Shown: positions 46,287 through 55,617, counted from the first letter of the stretch. The stretch: 64,000 nucleotides of DNA from Flagellimonas olearia (GCF_009184425.1 NZ_WELG01000002.1:248001-312000), one strand, 5' to 3'. Numbers and translations are program-made. Notes: a model not told the origin generated them from the letters alone.

Positions 46287-46312
46287 TCACATAGATTTTC
46301 TACATTATATTG

Positions 46313-46343
46313 AGAGCCCCACGATCGTGGGGCTCTTTTTTTG
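46313..46343 (+). terminator. Terminator after the repeat lipoprotein gene
   Basis: AGAGCCCCACGA pairs with TCGTGGGGCTCT in a perfect stem, followed by seven T residues. It lies 27 bases after the lipoprotein stop and separates the TonB-lipoprotein unit from the small T9SS-domain gene. Confidence 0.88.
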
Positions 46344-46440
46344 CATTTCATCGAAAAAAGAAATACAATTCGTTGAACGGCTCCAGCATCGCGGACATAT
46401 TTTTTTATATTTGTGGCACAGCCTTTGTTATCAATACTTT

Positions 46441-46749
46441 ATGAAGCACTTTTACCTTATCATTTTCTTTTTTGTCTGTACTCTTGGTTTTTCGCAGGAA
46501 ACTACCTCTAGTTCAGATATTGATGGGTTTAAGCTGTATCCAAACCCCGTGACCCAGGGCAAGGTTTTTATTGAGACAAAGGATAACGCCCCAAAACAGA
46601 TTCTTATTTTTGACGTATTGGGAACCCAAGTACTCCAAACCACCATTTTAGGCAAGGAACTCAACCTTTCCCGTTTGGTCAAAGGTGTTTATATTTTGCG
46701 GGTTTTGGAAAACAACAAAGTGGCTACCAGAAAGCTTATTGTCAAGTAA
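46441..46749 (+). CDS. Minimal T9SS type A sorting-domain protein 1
   Basis: From the ATG at 46441 this is a 102-residue protein: signal peptide (MKHFYLIIFFFVCTLGFSQ), about ten linker residues, then a type A T9SS sorting domain (FKLYPNPVTQGKVFIETK, ILIFDVLGTQVLQ, LNLSRLVKGVYILRVLENN, ending TRKLIVK). Upstream in-frame codons from 46279 cross the terminator and lack a signal, so they are not the start. Normally this domain is a C-terminal tag on a large cargo; here there is no cargo. It is the first of two such tandem genes. Confidence 0.85.
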   Translation: MKHFYLIIFFFVCTLGFSQETTSSSDIDGFKLYPNPVTQGKVFIETKDNAPKQILIFDVLGTQVLQTTILGKELNLSRLVKGVYILRVLENNKVATRKLIVK

Positions 46750-46893
46750 TTCGGGCTTTTTCACCACATTACAAGCACCACACACCACAACTTTTACCTT
46801 TTCACCTACAGAAACTCCCATTTCACAACATTTTGTAGCCCTTCCCTACTGATTTACATACTTTTACATTGCATAGACCCCAAATCAGCATTC

Positions 46894-47217
46894 ATGAAGA
46901 AACTCTACTTTGTTCTCATTATGGCTTTACCTATATTCACCTACGGTCAAGAGTTGGTCAGTGTAAACACTGAGCCCCTACAAGAACTCACGGGTTTTAA
47001 AATGTACCCCAATCCTGCTTATGGCGAAGAAGTGTACATTACCACGGAATCCAACGGGACCAAGCAGATAAAAGTGTATGATGTTTTTGGTGAGGTTGTC
47101 CTTACCGATCGCATATCCACCAATACCTTGGACATCTCGCGACTGGTACCTGGAGTCTACGTCCTGCAAGTAACCGAACAGAAAAAAACCATGACCCGAA
47201 AGCTGGTCGTGAAGTAA
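46894..47217 (+). CDS. Minimal T9SS type A sorting-domain protein 2
   Basis: This 107-residue protein has a signal peptide (about 1-19, PIFTYGQ), a linker of about 15 residues and a complete type A sorting domain (FKMYPNPAYGEEVYITTE, IKVYDVFGEVVL, LDISRLVPGVYVLQVTEQ, ending TRKLVVK). It is a diverged paralog of the gene 144 bases upstream. There is no cargo domain. The product should reach the T9SS machinery at the outer membrane and be cleaved, leaving little; it may compete for sorting, plug a channel or serve as a structural piece. The terminator at 47230 follows immediately. Confidence 0.87.
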   Translation: MKKLYFVLIMALPIFTYGQELVSVNTEPLQELTGFKMYPNPAYGEEVYITTESNGTKQIKVYDVFGEVVLTDRISTNTLDISRLVPGVYVLQVTEQKKTMTRKLVVK

Positions 47218-47229
47218 AAAACATATCTT

Positions 47230-47259
47230 AAAAGCCCCACTCTAAACGTGGGGCTTTTT
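47230..47259 (+). terminator. Terminator after the second T9SS mini-protein
   Basis: AAAAGCCCCAC and GTGGGGCTTTT form a perfect stem with a 7-base loop and a run of T. It is 12 bases after the stop codon and only 24 bases before the LuxE-like gene, which must have its own promoter or depend on read-through. Confidence 0.85.
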
Positions 47260-47283
47260 ATTTTTGGGTACTTTTACGGCCCA

Positions 47284-48270
47284 ATGGACAACACGGACCT
47301 TCAACAACTATTCTCCATTCAAAACTCCAATGAATTTGATTCCTTGGCCATGGAAATATTCCGTTTCCAGTACAGTGCCAACAACGTTTATGGCACGTAT
47401 TGCAATCACTTGGGAAAAAGCCCTTCCAATGTTCTCCACCCTTCGGAAATCCCTTTTTTGCCCATCGAGTTTTTTAAGTCGAAAAACGTCGTCTCCTCCC
47501 CAAAGAAACCGGAAGCCATTTTTGAGAGCAGTGGTACTACCCAAAATACAACAAGTAAACATTATGTGGCCGACCTAAGCTTGTATGAACGTAGCTTTAT
47601 GGAAGCCTTTACATTGTTTTATGGACCTGTGGAAGAATTATGTGTTCTGGCCCTATTACCTTCCTATTTGGAGCGCTCTGGGTCGTCATTGGTCTATATG
47701 GTAAATGAACTGGTATCCCGTTCGCAACATCCCGATAGTGGATTTTATCTGTACAACCTTAAGGACCTTCATCAAAAACTGAAAGCACAGGAGGTTTCTG
47801 GTTCCAAGACCTTATTGATTGGTGTCTCCTTTGCCCTTCTGGATTTGGCCGAGCAATTTCCCATTTCCCTAAAACATACCACCATCATGGAAACTGGTGG
47901 AATGAAAGGGCGTCGTAAGGAATTGATTCGTACCGAACTCCATGACGTCTTAAAAGATGCCTTTAAGGTTCCCAACATACATTCCGAATATGGTATGACG
48001 GAGCTTTTGTCCCAAGCCTATTCACAAGGCAATGGTATTTTTAAGGCCCCACCATGGATGAAAATCCTGACCCGCGACACGGAAGACCCTTTAAGCCTTC
48101 AATCCCACGGTAAAACAGGTGGTATAAACGTCATTGATCTGGCCAACATCCATTCCTGCTCTTTTATTGCCACACAGGACTTGGGAAAACCCTATGCCAA
48201 TGGAACTTTTGAAGTTCTGGGCAGGTTTGACAATTCGGACATACGGGGCTGTAACCTTCTGGTCCTTTGA
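47284..48270 (+). CDS. LuxE-like acyl-protein synthetase / acyltransferase
   Basis: Using the ATG at 47284, since the preceding in-frame ATG at 47248 lies in the terminator, the protein has 328 residues. It matches the LuxE acyl-protein-synthetase family: PIEFFKSKNVVSS, EAIFESSGTTQNTTSKHYV (AMP-binding-type SSGTT loop), TGGMKGRRKEL and HSEYGMTELLSQAYS. LuxE activates fatty acids as acyl-AMP for luciferase aldehyde; no lux genes are here, so it may load an acyl group on another acceptor such as a polysaccharide precursor. Flavobacterial homologs are often near envelope genes. Confidence 0.85.
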   Translation: MDNTDLQQLFSIQNSNEFDSLAMEIFRFQYSANNVYGTYCNHLGKSPSNVLHPSEIPFLPIEFFKSKNVVSSPKKPEAIFESSGTTQNTTSKHYVADLSLYERSFMEAFTLFYGPVEELCVLALLPSYLERSGSSLVYMVNELVSRSQHPDSGFYLYNLKDLHQKLKAQEVSGSKTLLIGVSFALLDLAEQFPISLKHTTIMETGGMKGRRKELIRTELHDVLKDAFKVPNIHSEYGMTELLSQAYSQGNGIFKAPPWMKILTRDTEDPLSLQSHGKTGGINVIDLANIHSCSFIATQDLGKPYANGTFEVLGRFDNSDIRGCNLLVL

Positions 48271-48388
48271 CAGGGTAAGTAACGAATTCCATCAATCCAC
48301 ACATAAATCCAACCACCTTATATATCCATTATCCGTGGTTTCAAAGTTTTATGTAATTTGATAGGCATAATCAAACAAACCAACAATT

Positions 48389-48934
48389 ATGGATAGAAAT
48401 GCATTCTTAAAAAGAAGTGCCCTTTCGGCCGCCGCACTTGCATCTTTGCCCTCATTTGCCCATTTTTCAACAACTTCCGATAAAGGAGGCAATCCATTGA
48501 CCCCTAAAATAGTACGCAAGGGCGAAGGCAAGAAGGTAAACGTTATTGGAGACCAACAAACCTTTAAACTTACTGGAGAGGACACCAATGGCATGTTCAC
48601 ATTGATTGAGGAAGTGAATCCTCCCGGCACCATGATCCCTCCCCATGTACACACCAAAGAGGATGAAATATTCAAAGTTTTGGAAGGTGAGCTTGAAGTT
48701 ACCGTTGGAAATGAAACCACTGTTTTAAAAGCAGGAGACCTTGCCTTTGCCCCTAAAAATGTCCCTCATACATGGAAAGTAGTGGGTGATCAAGATTGCC
48801 GAACCATTTTAAGTGTTTTCCCTGCAGGATTGGAGCACATGTTCGAAGAGTTGGGGAATCTGCCCCCAGGTCCACCAGACTTCGCCAAAGTAAGCGAAAT
48901 CTGTGGCCGTTACGGAATTTCCTTCATCGCCTAA
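48389..48934 (+). CDS. Exported cupin-domain protein
   Basis: This 181-residue protein starts with a Tat-like leader in which the twin-arginine is KR (DRNAFLKRSALSAAALASLP), so either Tat or Sec export is possible. A single cupin barrel follows with PPHVHTKEDEIFKVLEGELEV (metal-type His/Glu ligands), AGDLAFAPKNVPHTWKV and a C-terminal helix. Single-domain cupins bind a metal and may be dioxygenases, isomerases or sensors; no specific reaction can be given. It is a monocistronic gene ending at a strong bidirectional hairpin shared with tyrS. Confidence 0.85.
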   Translation: MDRNAFLKRSALSAAALASLPSFAHFSTTSDKGGNPLTPKIVRKGEGKKVNVIGDQQTFKLTGEDTNGMFTLIEEVNPPGTMIPPHVHTKEDEIFKVLEGELEVTVGNETTVLKAGDLAFAPKNVPHTWKVVGDQDCRTILSVFPAGLEHMFEELGNLPPGPPDFAKVSEICGRYGISFIA

Positions 48935-48936
48935 AA

Positions 48937-48966
48937 ATAAGGGCCATCTTAAAAGATGGCCCTTAT
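48937..48966. terminator. Bidirectional terminator between cupin and tyrS genes
   Basis: A 14-base perfect stem ATAAGGGCCATCTT / AAGATGGCCCTTAT with a 2-base loop lies between the convergent cupin and tyrS genes, which both end within 10 bases of it. A/T-rich flanks on both sides suit termination in either direction. Confidence 0.85.
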
Positions 48967-48969
48967 CAT

Positions 48970-50265
48970 TTATTCCACTACCAGAACAAAGTAGTTCTTT
49001 TTGCCCCGCTGTAACAGGACAAACTTGTTGTTGATCAAATCGGCCTCGGTTATTAAGTAATCTTCCTTTACCTTCTCCTTATTCACCGAAATGGAATTCT
49101 GTTTTAGTTCCCTCCTTGCTTCGCCATTAGATCCCAAAAAACCGGTTTTTGCGGCCAAGGCTCCAATCATATCCAAGCCAGAAGCTATCTCCTCCCTTGC
49201 TATTTGCGCTTGGGGAACCCCTTCAAAAACATCCAAAAAGGTCTTTTCGTTCAATTGCTTTAAATCCTCGGAAGTGGATTTACCAAAGAGAATTGCACTG
49301 GCCTTTATGGCATTTTCCAAATCTTCCTTGGAATGCACCATGGTAGTGACCTCTTCCGCCAATTTCCGTTGAAGTTCCCTTAAATGGGGGGCCTCTTTAT
49401 GTGCTGCTACCAAGTCTTCTATTTCTTGTTGACTCAGAAACGTAAATATCTTGATATACTTTTCGGCATCCTCATCCGAGGTGTTCAGCCAATACTGGTA
49501 AAATTTATAGGGTGAGGTCCGTTCTGCATCCAACCAAACATTTCCCCCTTCGGTCTTCCCAAATTTGGTTCCATCTGCCTTGGTAATCAAAGGACAGGTT
49601 AGGGCGTAGCCTTTTCCGTTCCCTATTCGCCTGATCAGTTCCGTGCCCGTGGTAATATTTCCCCACTGATCACTTCCACCCATTTGAAGGGTACAGTCAT
49701 GCGCTTGATATAGGTGTAAAAAATCGTACCCTTGCACCAATTGATAGGTAAACTCTGTAAAGGACATTCCTTCCTTGGCGTCTGCCGAAAGTCGTTTTTT
49801 AACCGAATCCTTGGCCATCATGTAGTTGACGGTAATGTGCTTTCCCACATCGCGTATAAACTCCAAGAATGAGAAATCCTTCATCCAATCGTAATTGTTC
49901 ACCAATACCGCAGCATTGGGCACATCACTTTCAAAATCCAAAAAACGACTCAACTGCCCTTTTATGGCCTCTTGGTTATGTCGAAGCGTCTCTTCGTCCA
50001 ACAAATTCCGTTCGGCCGATTTTCCTGAGGGATCCCCGATCATTCCCGTGGCACCACCCACAAGGGCATAAGGCTTATGGCCGGCCAATTGAAAATGTTT
50101 CAGCATCATCACTCCCACCAAGTGCCCAATATGCAACGAATCCGCTGTGGGATCGATTCCCACATAAGCAGCACGCATAGCTTCCATAAGATGCTCCTCG
50201 GCACCGGGCATTACATCGTGTATCATTCCTCTCCACTGCAGTTCCTGAACAAAATTCTTCTCCAT
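48970..50265 (-). CDS. tyrS: Tyrosyl-tRNA synthetase
   Basis: Starting at the ATG at 50265 (the frame is open to 50391 but the added residues are unlike the family) the enzyme has 431 residues. It contains the class I motifs HIGHLVG and KFGKTEGG (KMSKS-type), tyrosine-binding [13 protein letters not shown] and [20 protein letters not shown], and a C-terminal S4 RNA-binding domain ([16 protein letters not shown]). It attaches tyrosine to tRNA-Tyr in the cytoplasm and is essential. It is monocistronic and diverges from an epimerase gene. Confidence 0.97.
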   Translation of the reverse strand: MEKNFVQELQWRGMIHDVMPGAEEHLMEAMRAAYVGIDPTADSLHIGHLVGVMMLKHFQLAGHKPYALVGGATGMIGDPSGKSAERNLLDEETLRHNQEAIKGQLSRFLDFESDVPNAAVLVNNYDWMKDFSFLEFIRDVGKHITVNYMMAKDSVKKRLSADAKEGMSFTEFTYQLVQGYDFLHLYQAHDCTLQMGGSDQWGNITTGTELIRRIGNGKGYALTCPLITKADGTKFGKTEGGNVWLDAERTSPYKFYQYWLNTSDEDAEKYIKIFTFLSQQEIEDLVAAHKEAPHLRELQRKLAEEVTTMVHSKEDLENAIKASAILFGKSTSEDLKQLNEKTFLDVFEGVPQAQIAREEIASGLDMIGALAAKTGFLGSNGEARRELKQNSISVNKEKVKEDYLITEADLINNKFVLLQRGKKNYFVLVVE

Positions 50266-50349
50266 GGTCGACTTTTTGAATAGCTGCAAATATAAAATGA
50301 AGTTGCCACTTACCTCAATAAATTCAGTACAAATAGGTACTTTTATCAT

Positions 50350-51348
50350 ATGATATTGGTAACAGGAGGCACTGGATTGATAGGTTCGCACTTACTCTTC
50401 CACTTGATAAAAAATGGAAATGCGGTGAGAGCCAACTATAGAAGCAAGGATGCACTCCAAAAAGTGGCCAAGGTCTTTGGCTATTACACAGACCAACCCG
50501 ATACGTTACTGGAAAAAATACAATGGGTACAGGCAGACATCACCCATATTGGCGACTTGGACCAGCTGTTTCACGGAATTGAACAGGTGTACCATTGTGC
50601 TGCCCTAATTTCCTTTGATCCCAAAATGTACAAAACCTTGGTCGCGACCAATGTAGAGGGAACGGCCAACATCGTAAACCTAAGCCTCAAGCATGGCGTA
50701 AAAAAACTTTGCCATGTAAGTTCCATAGCCGCCATAGGTTCTTCCAAAATGGACAAAGAAGTGACTGAGGACAATGAATGGAACAACACCAATGCTTCGG
50801 TATACGGAATTACCAAACACGATGCAGAGCTGGAGGTCTGGCGAGCCTCACAGGAAGGGCTAAAAGTAGTTATTGTGAACCCTGGTGTGGTGATTGGACC
50901 TGGATTTTGGAAATCTGGAAGTGGAAGTTTTTTCACCTATGCTGCCAAAGGCAAAACCAATTATATCCCTGGTGGTACCGGTTTTGTATCCATCAATGAT
51001 GTGGTCAAGGCTATGCAAACCCTAATGGAATCCAATATCACTGGAGAGCGGTTCATCTTGGTCAGTGAAAATTTAACGTATGGGGAACTGTTCCATAAAA
51101 TTGCTCCAAAATTGGGGGTATCATCCCCCACAAAAAAAGTATCCTTTTGGATGTTGGAACTTATGTGGCGTTTGGACGGACTGCGAAGCTCTTTATTGGG
51201 AAAAAGGCGGAGACTCACCAAAGCTATGGTCAAGGGGCTACGACACCAAGACATCTACAGCCATCAAAAATTGAAGAAAGTACTTGATTTTGACTTTGAG
51301 GACTTGGATACCGCAATTGATTTTTGTTGTTCCAAGTTTCCTGATTAG
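50350..51348 (+). CDS. NAD-dependent epimerase/dehydratase (extended SDR)
   Basis: This 332-residue oxidoreductase begins with the Rossmann motif [18 protein letters not shown], has a Tyr-x3-Lys active site in [14 protein letters not shown] and a [12 protein letters not shown] substrate-loop segment. It belongs to the extended short-chain dehydrogenases related to sugar epimerases, dihydroflavonol reductases and 3-beta-HSD-like enzymes. The substrate cannot be named. Its last 4 bases overlap the convergent DUF4296 gene. Confidence 0.88.
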   Translation: MILVTGGTGLIGSHLLFHLIKNGNAVRANYRSKDALQKVAKVFGYYTDQPDTLLEKIQWVQADITHIGDLDQLFHGIEQVYHCAALISFDPKMYKTLVATNVEGTANIVNLSLKHGVKKLCHVSSIAAIGSSKMDKEVTEDNEWNNTNASVYGITKHDAELEVWRASQEGLKVVIVNPGVVIGPGFWKSGSGSFFTYAAKGKTNYIPGGTGFVSINDVVKAMQTLMESNITGERFILVSENLTYGELFHKIAPKLGVSSPTKKVSFWMLELMWRLDGLRSSLLGKRRRLTKAMVKGLRHQDIYSHQKLKKVLDFDFEDLDTAIDFCCSKFPD

Positions 51349-51767
51349 GGGTCTACAAGGCTGTCCTTTGCACTCCTAATGGAATCCCTCCGTTTTTCTT
51401 GGGCCCTTCTAATACTATCATTTCTTTTTTTGGTCATTCTATCCATCATGTTCTTGCGTTCATCAATTCTAGCTTCCACATCTTCATAGATGGATTGGTA
51501 TTCCAAAGGAATTGAGGCATAATACAGGTCGCTCTCCACAAATTGCACACTATCTATTTGATACTTTTTGTAGATAAAATCCATGATCTCAATCCCATTT
51601 TCATCAAATGTTTTGCTAAAGGCTGATTTAGCGGCGTTCATAAGGGCCAAGTCATGCAGAATATCGGCCATTTTCTCCTTTGGAATAAGGTTTTCCGGTT
51701 TTTCCACCACCTTCTCGCCGCACGAAAGGATTAAGATTCCCATCAAGAACAAAACAAGCTTTCTCAT
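51345..51767 (-). CDS. DUF4296 lipoprotein
   Basis: This 140-residue protein has a lipoprotein signal (ILILSC, Cys16) and the DUF4296 pattern: PENLIPKEKMADILHDLALMNAA, followed by a helix with YKKYQIDSVQFVESDLYYA and a basic C-terminal coiled region. It is a Bacteroidota-specific family of unknown role that is usually found next to dihydroorotase, as it is here (4 bases away). Its 3' end overlaps the epimerase gene. The C-terminal tail is rich in Arg and Lys. Confidence 0.85.
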   Translation of the reverse strand: MRKLVLFLMGILILSCGEKVVEKPENLIPKEKMADILHDLALMNAAKSAFSKTFDENGIEIMDFIYKKYQIDSVQFVESDLYYASIPLEYQSIYEDVEARIDERKNMMDRMTKKRNDSIRRAQEKRRDSIRSAKDSLVDP

Positions 51768-51770
51768 GCC

Positions 51771-53105
51771 CTATCGGTTAAACGTGAGTCTTTTGGCGTT
51801 TTTCTTTTCGGAAAAAATCCCATGATCATAAGCCAAGTGCCCATTCACAAAGGTACGTGCCACTTCGGAACCAAAAGTAACCCCTTCAAAGGGAGACCAA
51901 CCACATTTATAGAAAATATTGGCTTTTTTAACCTCGTTTTGTGAATTACGGGTCACCTGCACCAAATCGGCATAATAGCCTTCACGCACAAAGCCCCTCC
52001 TATCAATATCAAAGAGTTTTGCGGGGTTATGGCACATTTTTTCCACCAACTTCTCCAAACTGATCTTACCTTCTTGTTCCTTTTGTAGCATGGCCAACAA
52101 GGCGTGTTGCACCAATGGGCCTCCGGATGGGGCCTTGGTGTATGGGTTTTGTTTTTCTTCCAAGGTATGGGGGGCATGATCAGTGGCCACAACATCTATC
52201 CTATCATCCAAAAGAGCCTCCCAGAGTTTTTCCCGATCGTTTTTGGTCTTCACCGCAGGATTCCATTTGATCAAGGTGCCTTTTTCGGCATAGTCCTCAT
52301 CAGAAAACCACAAATGGTGGATACAAACCTCCGCAGTGATCTTCTTTTCTTCGAGGGGAATGGCATTCGTGAACAAATCCGTTTCAATTCCTGTGGAAAC
52401 ATGAAAAACATGCAAACGGGCACCTGTCCGCTTTGCCAAGGCTATGGCTTTGGAAGACGATAGATAGCAGGCCTCGGCACTTCGAATTATAGGATGGAGC
52501 TCCACAGGGATATTGTCCCCATACATGTCTTGATATTTGGCCATATTGGCCCTAATGGTCCCCTCATCCTCGCAATGTGCCGAAATCACCATCTCCGTAT
52601 TGCTGAAAATCTTTTCCAAAACCGCCTCATCGTCCACCAACATATTTCCCGTGGAAGATCCCAAAAACAGTTTCACTCCGGAACAAGCATTTTTATCCAG
52701 TCGTTTGAGTTCCTCCAAATTATCGTTGGTGCCCCCAAACAGAAACGAATAGTTGGCATAAGCGTCCGTGGAGGCAATGGCAAACTTCTCCTCCAATTTT
52801 TCGAGGGTAGTGGTCTGTGGATTGGTATTGGGCTGCTCCATAAAGGTGGTGATACCTCCTGCTATGGCCGCCCTGCTTTCCGTGGCAATGGTCCCCTTAT
52901 GGGTAAGCCCGGGTTCCCTGAAATGCACTTGATCGTCTATGATGCCCGGCAACAATAGATCTCCGTTCAAATCCACGACTTGCGCATTGGCATCTGAAAT
53001 GTCTGAATCGATTCGTGCAATGAAGTCCCCTTCCAACAGCAGATCGGTTTCAAAAATGTGGTTCTCATTGACCACCTTGGCATTCTTCAATAGTGTTTTT
53101 GACAT
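51771..53105 (-). CDS. pyrC: Dihydroorotase (PyrC-type amidohydrolase)
   Basis: This 444-residue amidohydrolase has the motifs GIIDDQVHFREPGLTHKG, ISAHCEDEG, LHVFHVSTG and DVVATDHAPHTLEEK, which in dihydroorotases provide metal ligands, the carbamylated-Lys region and the catalytic Asp. The first metal motif reads QVHFR rather than HVHLR, so the first His is Gln; I recall this as normal for Bacteroidota enzymes but cannot verify it here. It closes carbamoyl-aspartate to dihydroorotate in pyrimidine synthesis. It sits between the DUF4296 and Dpm1-like genes, all on the minus strand. Confidence 0.9.
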   Translation of the reverse strand: MSKTLLKNAKVVNENHIFETDLLLEGDFIARIDSDISDANAQVVDLNGDLLLPGIIDDQVHFREPGLTHKGTIATESRAAIAGGITTFMEQPNTNPQTTTLEKLEEKFAIASTDAYANYSFLFGGTNDNLEELKRLDKNACSGVKLFLGSSTGNMLVDDEAVLEKIFSNTEMVISAHCEDEGTIRANMAKYQDMYGDNIPVELHPIIRSAEACYLSSSKAIALAKRTGARLHVFHVSTGIETDLFTNAIPLEEKKITAEVCIHHLWFSDEDYAEKGTLIKWNPAVKTKNDREKLWEALLDDRIDVVATDHAPHTLEEKQNPYTKAPSGGPLVQHALLAMLQKEQEGKISLEKLVEKMCHNPAKLFDIDRRGFVREGYYADLVQVTRNSQNEVKKANIFYKCGWSPFEGVTFGSEVARTFVNGHLAYDHGIFSEKKNAKRLTFNR

Positions 53106-53107
53106 TC

Positions 53108-53836
53108 CTAAAAGTTCTTTCTGAAAAAAAGGCTTCTAAATTTCATGGCAATGACCCCGAATATGGCTTCCCGGATGATGGCCGAGTTCATTTTTGATTT
53201 CCCGTTGACCCTATCGGTAAAAATGATGGACACTTCTTCTATCTTGAACTTTTGGAGGTAAGCCCTGTATTTCATTTCAATCTGAAAGGCATATCCTATA
53301 AACCTGACATTGTCCAACTTGATTTTTTCCAAAACTTCGCGTTTGTAACATATGAACCCTGCCGTAGGATCATGCACCTTCATCCCGGTAATGAATTTCA
53401 CATAGAATGATGCCCCATAGGACAACAGAATCCTAAAAAGCGGCCAGTTGACCACATTCACCCCCTTTTTATATCGGGAACCCACGGCCACATCGGCTCC
53501 GTTAAGACAAGCACGATGAAGGCGGGACAAGTCTGCAGGACGGTGCGAAAAATCGGCATCCATCTCAAAAATATATTCATAATCCCGCTCCAAAGCCCAT
53601 TTAAACCCATGGATATACGCCGTTCCCAGGCCCGATTTTTCCTTACGAACCTCCAAGAACAACCTATCGGGGTATTCTTCCTGCAAAGACCTGACCGCTT
53701 GGGCCGTACCATCGGGGGAATTATCGTCCACCACAAGAACATGGAAATCCTTCTTAAGGTCAAAAACCGTTTTTGCAATGGCCTCAATATTCTCAATCTC
53801 GTTGAAAGTGGGTATAATCACCAAGCCGTCCGCCAT
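53108..53836 (-). CDS. Polyprenol-monophosphomannose-synthase-like GT2 glycosyltransferase
   Basis: This 242-residue GT2 enzyme has the family pattern IIPTFNEIENIEAIAK, LVVDDNSPDGTAQAV, EMDADFSHRPADLSRLH (metal-binding DxD-type) and a GAFGVIAMKF-like C-terminus. It is the soluble or peripherally bound Dpm1-type synthase that moves mannose (or another hexose) from GDP-sugar to polyprenol phosphate. The divergent GT39 enzyme uses such lipid-linked sugars, so the pair is functionally coherent. It is 2 bases upstream of the dihydroorotase gene in the same direction. Confidence 0.9.
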   Translation of the reverse strand: MADGLVIIPTFNEIENIEAIAKTVFDLKKDFHVLVVDDNSPDGTAQAVRSLQEEYPDRLFLEVRKEKSGLGTAYIHGFKWALERDYEYIFEMDADFSHRPADLSRLHRACLNGADVAVGSRYKKGVNVVNWPLFRILLSYGASFYVKFITGMKVHDPTAGFICYKREVLEKIKLDNVRFIGYAFQIEMKYRAYLQKFKIEEVSIIFTDRVNGKSKMNSAIIREAIFGVIAMKFRSLFFRKNF

Positions 53837-53955
53837 TCGATATCAATTAAAGCTCAAAAATACGGTTTTCTTGTTTGCCAAAACAACTTGTTCCACCCAT
53901 GCCTAGATAGCCTGTTCACCAATATTTGTAACTTTGGCCATCAAAAATCCATTTA

Positions 53956-55617
53956 ATGACCCAAAAGTTTCCTAAACTTTTTCTTGTACTACTGTCCATA
54001 GTTTTTGTCCTAAATCTTGTTCAAGGATATTTTACGGAACTTATTTATGATGAGGCCTACTATTGGTACTACGCCCAAAACCTGTCGTGGGGATATTTTG
54101 ACCATCCGCCCATGGTGGCTTTTTTAATAAAGATGGGCAGTCTGTTTTTTGATGGGGAACTTGGAGTCCGTTTTATGAGCTGTATTCTATCGGTTGGCAC
54201 ATATATCTTGTTATGGTTACTGATTGACAATCCCAAAAAGAAGGATTATGTGGTTCACTTTTTTCTATTGGTGTTCTCCTTTACCTTGATGAACGCCTAT
54301 GGCTTTTTGACCCTTCCGGATACCCCTCTTTTGTTTTTCACCGCTCTCTTCCTCTGGTTGTACAAACGTTTTCTGAAAGACCCTTCCATTTTGACCACGG
54401 TTCTTCTGGGTCTGGTCATGGCGGCCTTAATGTATAGCAAGTACCATGCGGTCTTGGTGATTCTGTTCGTATTCCTTTCCAATGTCAAGCTTATTTTTAA
54501 TCCAAAAGCTTGGCTGGCCGTGGCTTTGGCATTGATCTGTTACACCCCGCATTTTGTCTGGTTGTATCAAAACGATTTTGTATCGATCACTTTTCATTTG
54601 TATGAGCGCCCCAATCAAGCCTATTCCTTTGAAGGGTTTACCTTAGGATATTTCTTAAATCTCATCGTTATTATTGGTCTGTTGTTTTATTGGGTTTACG
54701 CCTCCTTTTTTAAATTTAAGGCCACAGATACCTTTTCCAAGGCTTTGGTATACCTCGTCTACGGAATTGTAATTTTCTTTTTCATATCGAGCTTTAATAG
54801 GCGGGTACAGGCGCAATGGGCCATTGTCATTTCCATCCCTTTGGCGATCATTGCCTTTAATTACTTGATAGAAAATTCCAAAAGCAGAAAATGGATGTAC
54901 AGAATAGGCTTGGCGAGTGTGGTTTTATTGCTTTATGCCAGGGCTTGGCTAGTGTACAAGCCCCTGTTTCCCATGCTATATGAGACCCATGCCAATGAAG
55001 GTTGGGTGGAGGAGCTCCATGCCAAGGCAGGAGATGCTCCCATTATCTTTGAAAATTCATACCGGCTTGCGCCCATATACCAGTTCAATACCAGGGTACC
55101 GGCCATTTCACTGAACAATTTCATGTATCGAAAGAACCAATATTCCATAGACGATTCCGAAGAAAAGGTAAGAGGAAAAAAAGTGGTCTATGTAAGTAAA
55201 TACCGAAAAAGTGGTGACCTCCAATACAGGCAACCTGACAGTACGGTTTTTTATGGGGTATTCATGGAAAACTTCCAACCGTATCGAAAATTGGAGTGCA
55301 TTGTTGAAAAGCCGGAAATAGGAATAGAGCACACCTTAAAAGTGTACAACCCTTATTCATTTGATATTCCCCTTGAAGAGTTAGAATATACCATTTCGTA
55401 TTCCAACGCATACAAGCAGGTCAAGGAAATGCTCCCTTTAAAAGTGGGCAACCTATCCCCGGACCGTGCCATATTAAAAACAAAGGATACCGTTTTTTAC
55501 ACGTTTGAACTTCCTTTGCCAAAAACAATGGACAACCCGGTGTATTTTAGGATAGGCATATCAGAACATGGTTTGCCTCCCGGTTTAAATGGAAAACCCA
55601 TAAAAATACAAGAATGA
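53956..55617 (+). CDS. GT39/ArnT-like membrane glycosyltransferase
   Basis: This 553-residue protein has about eleven hydrophobic helices in its first 360 residues and a soluble C-terminal part. The first luminal loop carries the acidic GT39/PMT-type motif ELIYDEAYYWYYAQNLSWGYFDHPPMVAF, whose Asp-Glu is catalytic in ArnT and PMT enzymes. It would transfer a sugar from a polyprenyl phosphate donor to a lipid A, glycan or protein acceptor on the periplasmic side. A perfect -7 box TAACTTTG (53930-53937) lies just upstream, but I see no matching -33 element. It overlaps the DUF4271 gene by 4 bases (ATGA). Confidence 0.88.
   Translation: MTQKFPKLFLVLLSIVFVLNLVQGYFTELIYDEAYYWYYAQNLSWGYFDHPPMVAFLIKMGSLFFDGELGVRFMSCILSVGTYILLWLLIDNPKKKDYVVHFFLLVFSFTLMNAYGFLTLPDTPLLFFTALFLWLYKRFLKDPSILTTVLLGLVMAALMYSKYHAVLVILFVFLSNVKLIFNPKAWLAVALALICYTPHFVWLYQNDFVSITFHLYERPNQAYSFEGFTLGYFLNLIVIIGLLFYWVYASFFKFKATDTFSKALVYLVYGIVIFFFISSFNRRVQAQWAIVISIPLAIIAFNYLIENSKSRKWMYRIGLASVVLLLYARAWLVYKPLFPMLYETHANEGWVEELHAKAGDAPIIFENSYRLAPIYQFNTRVPAISLNNFMYRKNQYSIDDSEEKVRGKKVVYVSKYRKSGDLQYRQPDSTVFYGVFMENFQPYRKLECIVEKPEIGIEHTLKVYNPYSFDIPLEELEYTISYSNAYKQVKEMLPLKVGNLSPDRAILKTKDTVFYTFELPLPKTMDNPVYFRIGISEHGLPPGLNGKPIKIQE

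Noticed and set aside
50266-50391. N-terminal extension of tyrosyl-tRNA synthetase to 50391
   Set aside because: The added 42 residues do not resemble the family and contain sequence like the short CTGAGCTTGTCGAAG-type dispersed repeats of Bacteroidota; the ATG at 50265 gives the normal N-terminus.
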